Shown: piece after piece, positions 52,701 through 54,000 of the stretch | Numbering within the stretch: position 1 is the stretch's first letter | How the letters are laid out: each line of letters begins with the position of its first letter | Assembly: GCA_964654825.1 (NCBI GenBank) | Contig: CAZZKG010000020.1 | Coordinates: 1-54,000, forward strand | Direction of reading: 5' to 3' | Length of the DNA: 54,000 bases | Origin: CAZZKG01 sp964654825 | GTDB taxonomy: Bacteria; Gemmatimonadota; CAZMKB01 | Notes under the pieces: model-generated | Told to the model about the DNA's origin: nothing | What the model saw: the letters and a program-made list of their open reading frames with translations, nothing else | Databases searched by the model: none | Program-made: the position numbers and the translations under genes

Positions 52701-53152
52701 AGAGGGTTCGTGGCCGTTTCGACGATGACGGGAATGGTGAACCGTCCACTATCGTCGAACAGATCGAAGGGCCCAAACACTTCCCGCACGCGGTCGTCCT
52801 CGACGTACCCCTTCTCCTTGTACTCGTCGAACATGCGCACAAGCGTGCGGAAGTCGGCCACGAAGGGAAGCATTGTCCGGATGGCGTCCTCCGTCCAGCT
52901 CACATTGAGTGCGACGCCTCCTTCAGAAATCGAGTTGGTTCCGGAATTGAATGGGCGAGGTGGGTAGAGCGCCCAGATCTCACCTGACCACAGCGGAATC
53001 TCGGCCGTTAACGTGCGTTCGTCCAATATGCCCCGCGCTTCGAACTCATCCCAGACCATTCCATCGAGGACGTATGAGAAGAGAATGGTGTAAGCGTTCT
53101 GCTGTCGTCCGGCCAGTTTCAGTTCCGCCGTAAGATGACGGACATCCGGCAC
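52667..53152 (-). CDS. Cassette-encoded protein of unknown function
   Basis: 161 residues from GTG 53152, directly after an attC-like site, so the start lies at the cassette edge. No signal peptide or membrane segment. It has alternating acidic, aromatic and Pro-rich stretches (FSYVLDGMVWDEFEARGI, LWSGEIWALYPPRPFN, DDRVREVFGPFDLFDDSG) that suggest a compact soluble alpha/beta protein. I do not recognise the family. Such orphan proteins are typical of integron cassettes. A ribosome site is not clear; cassette genes often depend on upstream transcription. Confidence 0.6.
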   Translation of the reverse strand: MPDVRHLTAELKLAGRQQNAYTILFSYVLDGMVWDEFEARGILDERTLTAEIPLWSGEIWALYPPRPFNSGTNSISEGGVALNVSWTEDAIRTMLPFVADFRTLVRMFDEYKEKGYVEDDRVREVFGPFDLFDDSGRFTIPVIVETATNPLYRSAAGFARR

Positions 53153-53218
53153 CAGCCGTTCAGTAAGAGCAGGCGCAACGGCCGTGACAGGCGGATCGCC
53201 AGCTTGAACGGGTTAGCC
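53152..53218 (-). repeat. attC-like site
   Basis: Minus strand: GGCTAAC (R'' core, 53212-53218), CGTTCAAGCTG, GGCGATCCGCC, GTCACGGCC, then TGAACGG; CCGTTCA at 53156 and TGAACGG at 53205 give the closing stem. It lies just after the Phd gene stop and before the start of the next cassette gene, the expected place. Confidence 0.65.
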
Positions 53219-53225
53219 ACCTGCT

Positions 53226-53471
53226 TCACTCGGCAAAGTCCTCGATGCGGACTCCCTTGCTCTCTCGCAGGCTCTGTCTGGCAGCCTCGATCCGTGCAAG
53301 GAACCGAGGATCATTCTGAAGTCGATACTCAAACCAATCATCCTCTGACTTAAACCCGATCAGAACACCCGCAGGCTTGCCATGTCGCGTGATGATGACT
53401 TCTTCTTTTTCAGCAAGACGAAGGTACTTGGAGAGTGCATCTTTTACTTGGGATAGAGCAACTTTCTTCAT
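53226..53471 (-). CDS. Phd/YefM-type antitoxin
   Basis: 81 residues. The N-terminal Phd fold (VALSQVKDALSKYLRLAEKE) is followed by the family motif VIITRHGKPAGVLIGF, then a toxin-binding tail (DDWFEYRLQNDPRFLARIE). It should bind DNA and neutralise the RelE-like toxin coded just upstream, whose gene it overlaps by 4 nt (ATGA). The order is toxin first, the reverse of most phd or yefM operons. Confidence 0.88.
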   Translation of the reverse strand: MKKVALSQVKDALSKYLRLAEKEEVIITRHGKPAGVLIGFKSEDDWFEYRLQNDPRFLARIEAARQSLRESKGVRIEDFAE

Positions 53472-53761
53472 GATTCTTTACCCCTCTCGATCAACCAATT
53501 TGCGGCATCAGTCTTAGAGACAATAGCCAGGATTTGAACCTGGTCTTCGATAACATCGTAGAACACTCGCACCTCACCCACTAGGAGCCGAAACTGAGGC
53601 TGCGCTAGACCCTTGAGGCGTTTAATTCGACTCCGGCTCACTTTCGTGGGTTCATGCCGAAGGTGCTTCTGGATTGCATCTCTCACCTCCGCCCTGACAT
53701 GTGCTCGAAGGCGGTTTTGGTCCTCAACGGCATCCGGTGCAAAAATGATCTCGTATCGCAT
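53468..53761 (-). CDS. RelE/ParE-superfamily toxin
   Basis: 97 residues: YEIIFAPDAVEDQNRLRAHV, a helical hairpin, IKRLKGLAQPQFRLLVGEVRVFYDV (part) and VQILAIVSKTDAANWL form the complete RelE-like fold, with Arg residues at the usual RNA-contact positions and no Tyr/His C-terminal pair. Likely an mRNA-cutting toxin. The ATG lies about 9 nt downstream of its promoter's -10 box, so the message is nearly leaderless. Confidence 0.88.
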   Translation of the reverse strand: MRYEIIFAPDAVEDQNRLRAHVRAEVRDAIQKHLRHEPTKVSRSRIKRLKGLAQPQFRLLVGEVRVFYDVIEDQVQILAIVSKTDAANWLIERGKES

Positions 53762-53770
53762 TGTAGCTAT

Positions 53771-53799
53771 AATATAGCCAGAAGATAGCCAGAGTGCAA
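53771..53799 (-). promoter_or_regulatory. Promoter of the RelE/Phd pair with direct repeats
   Basis: Minus strand: TTGCAC, 17-nt spacer, TATATT. The spacer holds two copies of TCTGGCTAT 11 bp apart (53774-53782 and 53785-53793), a likely antitoxin operator. Confidence 0.65.
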
Positions 53800-53819
53800 G
53801 TACGGTCGTCTCTTTGTGT

Positions 53820-53953
53820 GGATAACGTCCTGGCGTTAAGCTGCGAGGTGCTCTGGCGCTGCCTTTGCTGGGGGAGGGGCTGAAGCGCCTCGAAAGTGTT
53901 TCACTCGCAAAGGCCGTGACAGGCGGATCGTCAGCTTGAACGGTGTGTTAGGC
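53820..53953 (-). repeat. Complete attC-like site
   Basis: Minus strand: GCCTAAC (R''), CCGTTCAAGCTGACG (L''), an imperfect-palindrome body with CGGCCTTTGCGAG and a matching half, CTCGCAGCTTAACGCC (L'), and GTTATCC (R'-like). About 134 nt, within the usual attC range. Best preserved of the four sites. The cassette to its right runs off the window; only the last codons of its gene could lie at 53955-54000. Confidence 0.75.
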
Positions 53954-54000
53954 GGAAACCTCTAACTTTTTATTTCGTCCACCTGTTGAGCACCATGCCA

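Overview
The window reads as chromosomal DNA from an uncultured, Gram-negative, free-living bacterium of the FCB/candidate-phylum type (Krumholzibacteriota, Eisenbacteria, Latescibacterota, KSB1 and similar). The basis is indirect. Two secreted proteins end in the FlgD/type IX-like C-terminal module (NPFNP...SSGVYxY). There are beta-propeller and parallel beta-helix exoproteins, a TonB receptor with a carboxypeptidase-regulatory-like domain, two-membrane efflux systems, and a small bacterial histone. Genes start with strong AGGAGG-type ribosome sites, often from GTG or TTG, and consensus sigma-70 promoters (TTGACA-N17-TATAAT type) are unusually easy to find. No rRNA, tRNA or CRISPR array was seen, so the phylum cannot be fixed.

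Layout. 0-4.8 kb (minus): XdhC/CoxI-like protein followed by two GT-C membrane glycosyltransferases with TPR tails. 4.8-9 kb: aminotransferase, convergent RidA-like protein, a dicarboxylate/amino-acid symporter with an extra loop domain, and a 66-residue histone-fold protein. 9-11.2 kb: secreted LVIVD beta-propeller. 11.2-19.6 kb (minus): lipoprotein adaptor plus two tandem RND pump subunits (MdtABC-like layout), one of them greatly enlarged. 19.8-21.0 kb (minus): a cytochrome c domain fused to an outer-membrane beta-barrel. 21.3-26.1 kb: an unknown secreted protein, then a coupled MurQ-kinase-NamZ operon for recovery of cell-wall N-acetylmuramic acid. 26.3-29.3 kb: BrkB/YihY and LapA-like membrane proteins and a DEDDh-like/GIY-YIG fusion.

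29.3-38 kb is an accessory zone of gene decay. It holds a beta-helix gene with an in-frame TGA, an IS110 element, an AT-rich secreted M28 peptidase, fragments of IS21, IS256 and IS91 elements with an IS200 copy lodged among them, a broken NmrA-like gene, and three copies of a dispersed repeat, two of which run into a strong promoter.

38-49.6 kb (minus) returns to normal genes: an operon of efflux adaptor, MacB-like permease, TonB receptor, NHL lipoprotein and PD40 propeller lipoprotein, with no ATPase nearby; then a phosphatase/sialidase-repeat fusion, a FkbM methyltransferase and a SnoaL-like protein.

49.8-54 kb is a second accessory zone. After beta-helix and IS91 remnants it becomes an array of minus-strand gene cassettes separated by integron attC-like sites (cupin, higBA, an unknown protein, a RelE/Phd pair), without an integrase in view. 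One attC is split by a remnant of an IS110/IS1111-type element that still carries matching inverted ends and a hairpin-rich non-coding tail.
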